From a virus: a DNA stretch of 64,000 nucleotides. Within the stretch, counting starts at the first letter, position 1. Each line of letters opens with the position of its first letter. The notes below the pieces were generated by a model. It made no database searches. It was given only the letters and a program-made list of their open reading frames with translations, and was not told where the DNA came from. Below, in pieces: positions 47,566 to 55,257 of the stretch. The stretch is from positions 62,001 through 126,000 of IMG/VR virus record IMGVR_UViG_3300029993_000005; one strand, written 5' to 3'. A program made the translations under genes and the position numbers.

Positions 47566-48693
47566 ATGTTTGATAAGAACTACGATTGGTACGTCGTTGG
47601 ATCAGGATTTACTGGTGCTTCATTCGCTAGGGCGCGTGCTGATAAAGGTGACAGAGTGCTCGTGGTTGAACAACGCAACCACATCGGCGGTAATGCTTAC
47701 GACTATTGGGAAAATGGACAACTACTAGCCAAGTATGGACCTCACTTGTTTCACACGAATTCACAAAAAGTAGTGGATTTTCTTTCACGATTCACCAACT
47801 GGCGTCCCTACGAGCACCGAGTAGCGGTCGAGGTCGACGGACAGTCTATACCGTTACCCATCAATTATAATTCACTTGAACAGTGGTTTGGAACCGAGGG
47901 TTCTGCTGAAATACTTATGGACCTGCGTGACCACTATGGTTTCGACAAGACAGTAAATATACTGCAGCTCCGTGAGGACAACAAGACAAAGCTCCTTGAA
48001 GCAGTTGCTGACCTTATTTATAAGAAAGTGTTCGAACCTTATAGCCGAAAGCAGTGGGGCTCGCATTTCGAAAATCTAGATTCTTCGGTTATGGGTCGGG
48101 TGCCTATTCGGTTGAATCGAGATGACCGATATTTCACAGACAGTTTTCAAATGATGCCTACTGACGGCTACACCACAATGTTTGAGAACATGCTTAGTCA
48201 TCCTAACATTCAGATTTTGCTGAACGCTGATTACAACGATCTCATGTCTGGACCCCAGCCAGTTCCTGTTTTCTATACGGGTTCGATTGATGAGTATTTC
48301 AATTACAAACTTGGTATCCTTCCCTACAGAACCTTAGACTTCGCCAACGTGACAAGTGAATACTATAAGCAGAGCATAGCTACTATGAACATGCCTCAGC
48401 ATATGCTTTATACACGGGCCACGAACCAGACATTGGTCAACGGGTATAAAGGACAGCCTCAAGTTATTACCTTTGAGTCCGCACGTGAATTTGAACTTGG
48501 TACTTCAGATATTCGATATTACCCGGTACCCACGTCCGAGACACAAAATTTGTATAAAGACTACGATAAATATGCTGAGACCTATCTCAAGGGTTGCACA
48601 CCCGTGCATTTCGCCGGACGTTTGGGTAGCTATCAATACTTGAATATGGATCAGGCCTGTGCTCAAGGTCTACAGCGGGCAGCTACACTATGA
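47566..48693 (+). CDS. glf: UDP-galactopyranose mutase, 375 aa
   Basis: An FAD-binding Rossmann start (VVGSGFTGASFARA, GSGFTG at 12-17) and VVEQRNHIGGNAYDYW identify the family. The sugar-nucleotide region (YGPHLFHTN, RPYEHRV, PLPINYNSLEQW) matches bacterial Glf along the whole length of about 370 residues. The enzyme turns UDP-galactopyranose into UDP-galactofuranose, the donor for galactofuranose-containing glycans. With glycosyltransferases and a sulfotransferase nearby, the phage may change host surface sugars or decorate its own parts. Confidence 0.95.
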   Translation: MFDKNYDWYVVGSGFTGASFARARADKGDRVLVVEQRNHIGGNAYDYWENGQLLAKYGPHLFHTNSQKVVDFLSRFTNWRPYEHRVAVEVDGQSIPLPINYNSLEQWFGTEGSAEILMDLRDHYGFDKTVNILQLREDNKTKLLEAVADLIYKKVFEPYSRKQWGSHFENLDSSVMGRVPIRLNRDDRYFTDSFQMMPTDGYTTMFENMLSHPNIQILLNADYNDLMSGPQPVPVFYTGSIDEYFNYKLGILPYRTLDFANVTSEYYKQSIATMNMPQHMLYTRATNQTLVNGYKGQPQVITFESAREFELGTSDIRYYPVPTSETQNLYKDYDKYAETYLKGCTPVHFAGRLGSYQYLNMDQACAQGLQRAATL

Positions 48694-48872
48694 CTACTAT
48701 TATGAAAGTTCGTCGATTTTCCGGGCGTTCTGAAGAACTATGCACTTTTATCAATAGTCGCCACATGTCTGAAGCTGTGGTGAGCATATCCGTAGTAGCT
48801 AGACTTAGAGATGGAGCTCCTTGGACTTATGATATTTTCTACAAAGAAGAACAAAGTGAGTTTGCCCCATGA
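48690..48872 (+). CDS. Hypothetical protein, 60 aa
   Basis: ATGA overlaps on both sides, between the glf and sulfotransferase genes. A small strand-helix-strand protein, not recognised. Confidence 0.55.
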   Translation: MTTIMKVRRFSGRSEELCTFINSRHMSEAVVSISVVARLRDGAPWTYDIFYKEEQSEFAP

Positions 48873-49762
48873 TCATAAGCCAGGCACACAAATTCGCGTT
48901 TATTCATAATCCAAAGGTGGCTGGTACGTCTGTACGCAAGGCTATTGCCAGCTACCATGATTATCCAGAGCGCTTCTGGCACCAGGGATTCTTGGAGGAG
49001 CATAATCGTGTAGTGGACTTAGCACATATCCCTTACAGGGACCTGGATGCACGCATAAAGACTGCGTTATCCAAGTGCTTCGTCTTTGGGTTTGTTAGGC
49101 ACCCAGTGTTAAGATTTTGGGCCTCTTTAGCAGAGTTCCGTAGGCAGCATGCTGATTGGAACGTTGCTAAGCTAAGTGCTGACGAGCTATTGAATACTTG
49201 GTTGACACCAGCCAACATTCGTTACGACTGGCGGTTTACGCATTTCTGCCCTCAGCATTACTTCTTCTACGAGGGCAACAAGTGCAAGGCCGATTACATT
49301 GGTCGACACGAGGACTTCAAACGCTCGTGGTCCAATGTTCAAAAATTAATTGGCTTGGACCTCGATCCTTTGGACAACAATCGAAGTCGGGGATATCTAG
49401 AACCAGAGGCTCTGGAACCAGCCTCTTACGCACACATACAACGCCTGTACATGAAAGACACGCTGCTCTTTGGTTACGAGCGTTGGGACACTAGTTGCGA
49501 TGCCATTGCTGAAGACGGAAGGCCAAGTCCTCAGTGTCAACCAATTCCCAATACGCATGAACATCGTGTGGAACTTATCCATGTCCCTTATTTGGATGCC
49601 AGCACGCTAGCCGATCTACCTTTGGGCGAACGTGTAGCCTTTCTCGAAACAAGGGTTCGTCAGTACGAACGTGAGTTCAAGCTCAGAAATAAACACCAAG
49701 AAGCTCAAGAAATAGGTGATAAACAATTTTCTTTACCCGATGAACAAGTTCAAGATATATAA
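48869..49762 (+). CDS. Sulfotransferase-family protein, 297 aa
   Basis: FIHNPKVAGTSVRKA at residues 11-25 is the 5'-phosphosulfate loop of Sulfotransfer_2 enzymes, and VFGFVRHPVLRFWASLAEF near 72-90 is the 3'-phosphate binding motif. Such enzymes move sulfate from PAPS to carbohydrates. The C-terminal 60 residues are Arg/Glu/Gln-rich and coiled. Following glf, sulfation of a galactofuranose-type glycan is a reasonable guess. Confidence 0.82.
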   Translation: MIISQAHKFAFIHNPKVAGTSVRKAIASYHDYPERFWHQGFLEEHNRVVDLAHIPYRDLDARIKTALSKCFVFGFVRHPVLRFWASLAEFRRQHADWNVAKLSADELLNTWLTPANIRYDWRFTHFCPQHYFFYEGNKCKADYIGRHEDFKRSWSNVQKLIGLDLDPLDNNRSRGYLEPEALEPASYAHIQRLYMKDTLLFGYERWDTSCDAIAEDGRPSPQCQPIPNTHEHRVELIHVPYLDASTLADLPLGERVAFLETRVRQYEREFKLRNKHQEAQEIGDKQFSLPDEQVQDI

Positions 49763-49765
49763 ATA
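49758..49765 (+). promoter_or_regulatory. TATAAATA, exact T4-type late promoter octamer
   Basis: Overlaps the sulfotransferase stop and lies 10 nt before the next ATG. It is identical to the T4 late consensus, but its closeness to the start codon leaves little room for a leader, so it may be accidental. Confidence 0.35.
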
Positions 49766-49775
49766 GGAACTCACT

Positions 49776-50045
49776 ATGAAACGTCGTTCTTTTCTATCCG
49801 TGCTCGGAATGTCTCCGGCCTTGGTAGCGCTGCCCTCAGTCAGTAAAAATGTTCCTGTGGTTAAAGCTTGGACACAACCGGCTGCTGAAAACATTAGTCC
49901 TCTAGACCGTCTGACAGAACTTGATAACCAGGGTGTTCCTATCCCTATGCGCGTATGTGCCCGTGCTGCAGGCATAAACTACGATTTGTTGCTTAAAGAT
50001 ATTCAAGCTGATGCTTATTACCGTCAACTTTTATCGGAAGCCTGA
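49776..50045 (+). CDS. Hypothetical protein with Tat-like signal, 89 aa
   Basis: The first residues MKRRSFLSVLG resemble the twin-arginine export signal (S/T-R-R-x-F-L-K), followed by a moderately hydrophobic stretch and an Ala/Pro/Ser region. The short mature part has two cysteines or one plus helices. If exported, it would reach the periplasm folded. Short proteins give false Tat matches, so this is tentative. Confidence 0.55.
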   Translation: MKRRSFLSVLGMSPALVALPSVSKNVPVVKAWTQPAAENISPLDRLTELDNQGVPIPMRVCARAAGINYDLLLKDIQADAYYRQLLSEA

Positions 50046-50047
50046 CT

Positions 50048-50332
50048 ATGTCTAGAATAGGTGAACAACAATTAGAAGCATGGACATCTGCAAAAACACG
50101 GTGGCCTGCATACACATTTGCTAGGCACTACAAGGGTGGCACTTATCGCGTACTACGCATAGCTTTCGCTGAAGCTGATCTAGAAATTCAGGTGGTGTAT
50201 GAAAATGGTGAAGGCCTAGTATTCACACGCCCACTGGATGATTTTGAGTCCTATGTATTTACTGATATTTCACTTAAGCGATTCGTTGCTATCGATGTGG
50301 TACCTACTGACTGGCAGTCCGTATCATGGTGA
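50048..50332 (+). CDS. DUF1653-like or unrecognised small protein, 94 aa
   Basis: W-x-x-AKTRWPAYTFARHYKGGTYRVLRIAFAEADLEIQVVYENGEG has the feel of DUF1653 proteins (YRHYKGG-x-Y-x-V, then E-x-V-VY), with later FTRPLDDFESYVF fitting RPLE-FF. The match is good over the middle 60 residues. Function of the family is unknown. Confidence 0.6.
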   Translation: MSRIGEQQLEAWTSAKTRWPAYTFARHYKGGTYRVLRIAFAEADLEIQVVYENGEGLVFTRPLDDFESYVFTDISLKRFVAIDVVPTDWQSVSW

Positions 50333-50898
50333 ATAAAGTCATGTTTGGAGACTTTAGCGCTCTGACCTCCAGAGTAACCCCTGATTTGAATCCTCCACCA
50401 CTAAGTCCTAGCCCAAACCCAATAATTCTAAGGGAAACAATGATACAGACCCTAACGTTCGAAGACTCAACTATCCCTGATACTGATTTTGAGGCAATGT
50501 TTCAACTCGCTAAAGATCGTATTGACTTGTGTAAGAAGAAAAATGAGGAGTACGGGAGTAGTTGGTGTAAGCGTGGTGGGGCCGGTGCTTTCTTCAGTGT
50601 GATACGTAAAACAGACAGACTGGAGACTCAGGCTAGGAATAGAAACTACGATCTGTTTAATGTTGACGAGGACCCGAATAGCACAGAGTCTCTGGACGAA
50701 ACCCTGCTCGATACTGTTGCTTACTATCTTTTGATTCTTGAAAAGAGACAGGCTAAGCGTCAAATGATGGCCAATCTAATTGAACAGTTCCAAGCAGCCG
50801 ATACATACCCTATCGGAGCCTCTGTTACGAATTCAAGTAACCATCAAACTAATACGTTTGATATTAGCTATAACAACGGTATCAAAGATGACAGTTAA
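50326..50898 (+). CDS. DUF1599-like nucleotide-modification-associated protein, 190 aa
   Basis: Residues about 50-140 read AKDRIDLCKKKNEEYGSSW, GGAGAFFSVIRKTDRLETQ and ESLDETLLDTVAYYLLILEK, the all-helical pattern of DUF1599/Nmad1, found near DNA-modification and nucleotide genes in phages. The true start may be the ATG at 50440, which has AAGGG at a good distance; the 38 residues before it are Pro-rich. It probably works with the HAD phosphatase that overlaps its end, on nucleotide pools or base modification. Confidence 0.65.
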   Translation: MVNKVMFGDFSALTSRVTPDLNPPPLSPSPNPIILRETMIQTLTFEDSTIPDTDFEAMFQLAKDRIDLCKKKNEEYGSSWCKRGGAGAFFSVIRKTDRLETQARNRNYDLFNVDEDPNSTESLDETLLDTVAYYLLILEKRQAKRQMMANLIEQFQAADTYPIGASVTNSSNHQTNTFDISYNNGIKDDS

Positions 50899-51355
50899 TC
50901 CTCACATAATTATTTGTGACATTGACGGTGTCTGTGTTGATGCTGATCACAGACTACCGTATCTTATGTCCGGAGACAGAGAATCTTATATCAAGGCCGC
51001 TGTTGATGATAAACCCCTAACCCCAGGCTGTGTCATATACAGAAAGTTTTTGAACGATAAGAACTACAAACTATTGTTCGTCACCAGTCGTAAAGACGTT
51101 CTCAATTATCGTCAAGTCACGTTGAATCAAATTCGCAATTTTGTCAGTCAAGAAATCGAGGACTGGCAACTTTTAATGCGTCCAGCAGATTCTGATTTCT
51201 ATACCGTACCTGACGCCGTACTGAAGCCCCTATTAGTAGAAGAACTGGGCATCAAGATCGAGGACATTTTTCTTGTGTTCGAGGACCGTGATTCGACGGT
51301 TAAGGCTTGGCGTGATCTAGGCTGCATAGTTTATCAAACAGCTAGCTGGGATTAA
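50888..51355 (+). CDS. HAD-like phosphatase (PNK phosphatase-like), 155 aa
   Basis: ICDIDGVCVDADHRLPYL at residues 8-25 is HAD motif I (D-I-D-G), LLFVTSR near 62-68 motif II and FEDRDSTVKAWRDLG near 131-145 motif IV. This is the architecture of the T4 polynucleotide kinase 3'-phosphatase domain and of phage 5'-nucleotidases. Starts 11 bases inside the DUF1599 gene; the longer in-frame opening at 50780 is rejected. Confidence 0.8.
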   Translation: MTVNPHIIICDIDGVCVDADHRLPYLMSGDRESYIKAAVDDKPLTPGCVIYRKFLNDKNYKLLFVTSRKDVLNYRQVTLNQIRNFVSQEIEDWQLLMRPADSDFYTVPDAVLKPLLVEELGIKIEDIFLVFEDRDSTVKAWRDLGCIVYQTASWD

Positions 51356-51371
51356 CCACGAAACTCAATAA

Positions 51372-51406
51372 TCTCCGGTGCTTAATTTTATAATCTATAC
51401 CGGAGA
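51372..51406 (+). promoter_or_regulatory. Hairpin sequestering the ribosome site of the SWIM-like gene
   Basis: TCTCCGGT (51372-51379) pairs with ACCGGAGA (51399-51406), an 8-bp perfect stem. The right arm contains the GGAG Shine-Dalgarno of the ATG at 51412, so the folded RNA would block translation until opened. It could instead be a terminator of the upstream gene, but it lacks a T-run after the stem. Confidence 0.6.
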
Positions 51407-51411
51407 ACTGC

Positions 51412-52032
51412 ATGTTAACTCTATCCCAGATAATTAAGAAAACAGGGCCTCTCCGAATTGAAGGCTCCAAGTACGTGGTTATTACAGGTATGAAGAAGGG
51501 GTTTGACAGCTTGGGCCGTCCCTTTGTTGCAGGTGCTAGTTACACCACACATATCATTGGTCCCTATGGAAAGCCCATAGTAAATAAGATAAGACACCGA
51601 TATGTAACGGTCATCACGTTCTTGGACCGTCAACTGAATGTGCTCGTATCCTGTTCTTGTGACGATGCTCAGTACCGAACGGAATATGCACTGCATAGCA
51701 AAGGTGCTGCAGAAATCGAGTACTCGAATGGGGAATATCCATCACACACGAATCCAAAATTAATTCCCTATTGTTGCAAGCACGTATTAGGTCTCTACAA
51801 CAAGATCAAGAGCCAGCTTCCGCAGCCAGCAGGCAAACCGAGAATTACCTTGAAGACTAATCCAGCACAACCTACGGTCTCACCAGTTAAACCACATATT
51901 AAACTCAAACCAGCACCAACCACTGCTCCAGTACCCAGTCCGGTTAAGCCTCATGTCAAGCTCAAGACAGCACCAACTATTCCAACGTCTACACCACCGC
52001 CGAAACCTCGCATCACGCTCAAGTCTAAATAA
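51412..52032 (+). CDS. SWIM-like zinc-finger protein with basic repeats, 206 aa
   Basis: VSCSCDD near residues 82-88 and YCCKHVLGLYN near 122-132 form the C-x-C...C-x-H pattern of a SWIM zinc finger, which binds DNA or proteins. The last 65 residues contain four copies of a KP-(R/H)-(I/V)-x-LK unit separated by Pro/Thr/Ala linkers, a flexible basic tail. Similar SWIM proteins occur in large phages beside replication genes. Its translation seems controlled by the hairpin just upstream. Confidence 0.65.
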   Translation: MLTLSQIIKKTGPLRIEGSKYVVITGMKKGFDSLGRPFVAGASYTTHIIGPYGKPIVNKIRHRYVTVITFLDRQLNVLVSCSCDDAQYRTEYALHSKGAAEIEYSNGEYPSHTNPKLIPYCCKHVLGLYNKIKSQLPQPAGKPRITLKTNPAQPTVSPVKPHIKLKPAPTTAPVPSPVKPHVKLKTAPTIPTSTPPPKPRITLKSK

Positions 52033-52063
52033 ACTTTAAACCCTTAATTTAGGTGTACTGATC

Positions 52064-52249
52064 ATGATACGAAGAGAAGCGAAATTTGAAGGTGGTCCTT
52101 TAGACGGGAAAGTACTGACGCTCTACATCGGACAGGTTTCCAAACCGGCACCCGTCTACTCCACGTTCCTAGGTGGCTTAGAACATGAGTACAAGCCAAA
52201 GACAGCTAAGGGCCTTGAATATCTCTATCTAGGTCCGCGCAAAACTTAG
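52064..52249 (+). CDS. Hypothetical protein, 61 aa
   Basis: FEGGPLDGKVLTL near the N-terminus and a C-terminal YLYLGPRK resemble a widespread small phage and actinobacterial protein of unknown function (F-x-GG-P-x-DG). No further claim can be made. Confidence 0.55.
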   Translation: MIRREAKFEGGPLDGKVLTLYIGQVSKPAPVYSTFLGGLEHEYKPKTAKGLEYLYLGPRKT

Positions 52250-52263
52250 ACTAGGGATTCTCA

Positions 52264-53241
52264 ATGAGCACCAGAAATTACGAGCATAGCCATACCTTCG
52301 ACGTAATGAAAAACGTCAATGAACAGGTGGTGGGTAATCTGACTAGTCTTCAGTATCTGCAGACCCTAGATCTATTTCTGTGGAATGCACTGACACCTAT
52401 TCACGCTGAATGCCCATCCTTGTTCAACAATTATTTGGCCAAGATAGTTGCCCACCAATCGATTAACGCCAGCACCAAGTTCACTAGCGATGATCGATCC
52501 AAGTTAGCTATTCACTTGTTCAATGTTCTATCTAATCCTGATCCGAAAAAAGCCCACGAACAGGCACGTTTGATGTACATCAATAGAGGCTTGCTTTTCG
52601 GGTTCTTGGCCCTGTTTTTGAAGAAACTTAGGCGCTACGAAAAACTGCATTCTCCGTTCCTTAGCCTAGACCCAGTGGTCAGAAATTCAGAAATTCATCA
52701 AATAGAAAGAAGTGTGGGGCTCAGGCCAAACAGCTCTCTCTACGCGGTCATTCAGCAAGTTAGACACTGGCATGAAAAGGCTTTGTGGTGGAAGGGTGTG
52801 ATCCTAGAAAAGTACACGAGGATGACGCTGCTCCAAGCAAAGTCAGCGTATGAGGATTTCAATCACTACGTGAAGCTTAATGACGTGGTGCAAATCTATT
52901 TGATGGTCCTGAATCGTGCGGTTGACCGTTGTGACGCACGTCAGGGTGTGCTCACCACGTTCATTCAGAACTGGTACAAAAGCGCCCGCTCAGAAATAGC
53001 CGATTTATCAAAGACACAAACCGATGTTAGCTACGAATCAATAGCTGAAGAGCATGGAGATTCGGCATCAGACATTCTAGGTTTTGCGGAACTAGATACG
53101 GGTAGTGAAATGCTGGAGCACATAGCATACACAGCCAAACAGATTGATAAGCATGGCTACGTTAGAGCGCCATTAGGCATTCCTGAGTACGTGACACGAT
53201 CTCAACGTGAGCTCTTAGAGCTATTTATTGTCGAGGACTAG
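52264..53241 (+). CDS. Candidate sigma-70-like RNA polymerase factor, 325 aa
   Basis: Residues about 196-245 (AYEDFNHYVKLNDVVQIYLMVLNRAVDRCDARQG, then VLTTFIQNWYKSARSEI; given in parts) follow sigma region 2: a DVVQIYL-type helix, AVDRCDARQGV as in A-V-D-R-F-D-P-x-R-G, and FIQNWYKSA as in Y-A-x-W-W-I-x-x-A. A region 4-like helix pair may follow (SYESIAEEHG, then SQRELLELF). The N-terminal 190 residues are unrelated. Its relation to T4 gp55 would explain the AGTAAATA motifs. By-eye alignment only. Confidence 0.55.
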   Translation: MSTRNYEHSHTFDVMKNVNEQVVGNLTSLQYLQTLDLFLWNALTPIHAECPSLFNNYLAKIVAHQSINASTKFTSDDRSKLAIHLFNVLSNPDPKKAHEQARLMYINRGLLFGFLALFLKKLRRYEKLHSPFLSLDPVVRNSEIHQIERSVGLRPNSSLYAVIQQVRHWHEKALWWKGVILEKYTRMTLLQAKSAYEDFNHYVKLNDVVQIYLMVLNRAVDRCDARQGVLTTFIQNWYKSARSEIADLSKTQTDVSYESIAEEHGDSASDILGFAELDTGSEMLEHIAYTAKQIDKHGYVRAPLGIPEYVTRSQRELLELFIVED

Positions 53242-53244
53242 TTC

Positions 53245-53601
53245 ATGACCTATTCAAGTTCCAACTCCAGCCGTGAGGCCAGTCTAGAACTGTCTTTGCA
53301 GGCTATGAAGTCCTTGCTCTCAAGCTATGTATTGCGAGCAAAGCAGGCGGAACAAACAGCAGCCCTGTTAATGCAAGAAAAACTAACGGAGGCTCAACTA
53401 GAGGTTCTTCATTCAACAATTCTAGCTCAGTTAGAACAGCATTCGGCAGAGCGTTCAGTGCAACAACAAGCTCTACTGCAAGCCTCGCTAGTTACCCTAA
53501 ACGCAGCAGCAAGCTCACCAGATGAAACATGTAGGACCCTAGTAAATACAATGTTGAAGGACCTAACACTCGCCCTGTCCCACATGAATCCCAGGGCATA
53601 A
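53245..53601 (+). CDS. Coiled-coil hypothetical protein, 118 aa
   Basis: Almost entirely helical, with Leu/Gln/Ala heptads (about residues 10-80). Starts three bases after the candidate sigma factor, so it could be a partner such as a co-activator, but no motif shows this. Confidence 0.55.
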   Translation: MTYSSSNSSREASLELSLQAMKSLLSSYVLRAKQAEQTAALLMQEKLTEAQLEVLHSTILAQLEQHSAERSVQQQALLQASLVTLNAAASSPDETCRTLVNTMLKDLTLALSHMNPRA

Positions 53602-53625
53602 ATTTAAACAACAGAGGTTAAGACA

Positions 53626-55164
53626 ATGGCACAACGCGGATCAGATTTCGACTCAGTTAAAACAAATTCACGTCCAGAGAAAAGTCAACCCTCGGACAAG
53701 GTTACGGTTTTCAAATTTCCACCCAAGAAGTGGATTACTTTCAGATGCGCAGGGCCTATCCACAGCTATGCAACAGGCTGGATTAAGACCAAAAAGAAGG
53801 ATGGTAAGTCAGTTAAATTTCCTGTGGTCATGCCTTCCTATGACCCTGAAACTCAACAATTCGATAGCACGATTTACGATCCTTGGTACGGTGTATGGCA
53901 GGGTCAAAAAGATGTGGACCGTGAAGACCAGTTAGTACAACTCAGCACCAAGTATTATACAAACATGATTTGCCGTTCGGTTCAAAAACAAATGCCAGGC
54001 ACTTTGGTCAAGGCGACCTCAGGCGAGCGCAAATCGGGTTTCAAGGACAAGGATAGCGACACGTGGACGCCGTGGGTTGCTGTGAGCCTTCCTGCAGGCG
54101 CAATCGCCAAGATTAAGGACCTGAAGGGTACCAACGTCGTTGAATCAGCTAAGACAGGTAATAGCAAAGCTTATTCGGTAGCTGATGCTAAGTACGGTTG
54201 TGACATCCGTATTATGTATGATCCGGATAAGAGTCCAGCCGAACAATACTCGGTTCAGACAACCAACAAGCGGACACCCATTACCGAAGAAGAGCAAGCG
54301 TTTTTACGCTGGGACACCTCGGACTTGGCAAGTCCTATGACCAAAGAAGAGACCAAGACAGAGTTCGATAACTGGTCCAAGCGTATGGGTATTAAGGTCG
54401 GTAAAAAGGCCAAACCTGAAATTGATGAAGACGAGGACATTGATTCGGATTATGAAGACGACGAACTGGACGATGAGGAGCCTGTAAGCAAGAAGAAAGT
54501 TGCTAAGAAACCAGCGTCTAAGTCCAAGAAGAAAGTTGAAGAGGACGAGGATGAAGATTTTGACGACTCTGAGTCTGAAGACTTTGACGATTCCGATTCA
54601 GACGATGATTCTGACTTTGATGACGAAGAGGAAGACGAACCTGCACCGAAAAAGAAAGTATCAGCAAAACCTGCGGCAAAGGGTAAGAAAAAAGTTGTTG
54701 AGGAAGATGATGAAGACTTCGATGACGATGATTCAGAGGCTGATGACAGCGACGAAGACGACGAGGACTTTGACGATGAACCGGCACCCAAGAAAAAAGC
54801 CCCGGCCAAAAAGCCGGTAGCCAAGGGTAAGAAGAAAGTTGAGGAAGACGAGGACGAAGACTTTGATGACGAGGACGAGTCAGATTCCGATTCAGATGAC
54901 GGTGATGACTCAGACGATGACTTTGATGATGAAGATGATGAGCCTGCACCATCACCAAAGAAGAAGGCTCCCGTCAAGAAACCTGTAGCCAAAACCACGC
55001 CACCAAAGTCAAAACGCAAACCTGTAGTTGAAGATGACGAGGATGAGGACTTTGACGATTCCGATTCAGACGATGATTCTGACTTTGATGACGAAGAGGA
55101 AGACGAGCCCGCACCCCGTCGTAAGGCACCAGCAAAACCTGTTGCTAAGAAGGTCAAGCGTTAA
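53626..55164 (+). CDS. Candidate single-stranded DNA-binding protein with repeated acidic/basic tail, 512 aa
   Basis: The N-terminal 260 residues look folded, with aromatic strands (KKWITFRCAGPIHSYATGW, DPWYGVWQG) and basic loops, as in phage SSBs. From about residue 265 onward the protein is an alternation of acidic blocks (DDSDSDDDSDFDD) and basic KKK-Pro-Ala blocks (APAKKPVAKGKKK), about four cycles, ending in basic KKVKR. Phage SSB tails are normally acidic at the very end, so the basic end is unusual. Its place before the recombinase supports the SSB call. A 59-bp segment is repeated exactly within the tail. Confidence 0.55.
   Translation: MAQRGSDFDSVKTNSRPEKSQPSDKVTVFKFPPKKWITFRCAGPIHSYATGWIKTKKKDGKSVKFPVVMPSYDPETQQFDSTIYDPWYGVWQGQKDVDREDQLVQLSTKYYTNMICRSVQKQMPGTLVKATSGERKSGFKDKDSDTWTPWVAVSLPAGAIAKIKDLKGTNVVESAKTGNSKAYSVADAKYGCDIRIMYDPDKSPAEQYSVQTTNKRTPITEEEQAFLRWDTSDLASPMTKEETKTEFDNWSKRMGIKVGKKAKPEIDEDEDIDSDYEDDELDDEEPVSKKKVAKKPASKSKKKVEEDEDEDFDDSESEDFDDSDSDDDSDFDDEEEDEPAPKKKVSAKPAAKGKKKVVEEDDEDFDDDDSEADDSDEDDEDFDDEPAPKKKAPAKKPVAKGKKKVEEDEDEDFDDEDESDSDSDDGDDSDDDFDDEDDEPAPSPKKKAPVKKPVAKTTPPKSKRKPVVEDDEDEDFDDSDSDDDSDFDDEEEDEPAPRRKAPAKPVAKKVKR
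54580..54638 (+). repeat. 59-bp exact repeat within the SSB tail, copy 1
   Basis: Identical at the DNA level to 55048-55106, 468 bp apart, although synonymous codons could vary freely. Indicates recent duplication or gene conversion of the acidic block. Confidence 0.9.
55048..55106 (+). repeat. 59-bp exact repeat within the SSB tail, copy 2
   Basis: Second copy of the 54580-54638 segment. Both encode the same acidic block (FDDSDSDDDSDFDDEEEDE). Confidence 0.9.
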
Positions 55165-55197
55165 ACCTGTTAATTAGCAAGTGTGAAGTGCCCTCTG

Positions 55198-55234
55198 GCC
55201 CTGACCTGAACGCAGATTCACGTCGGGGCTTTTT
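55198..55234 (+). terminator. Intrinsic terminator after the SSB gene
   Basis: GCCCTGAC pairs with GTCGGGGC (one G-U pair) around a 16-nt loop, followed by TTTTT. It ends the SSB unit before the recombinase gene. Confidence 0.8.
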
Positions 55235-55257
55235 CATTATTGTCCTCAAGGATAACC

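Noticed and set aside
50780-50887. Upstream in-frame opening of the second HAD gene
   Set aside because: It lies wholly inside the DUF1599-like gene, and the ATG at 50888 gives a complete HAD domain.
54450-55157. Long serine-rich minus-strand frame opposite the SSB tail
   Set aside because: It is the complement of the Asp/Glu codons (GAC/GAT to TCC/ATC-type), has no start site and no independent motif.
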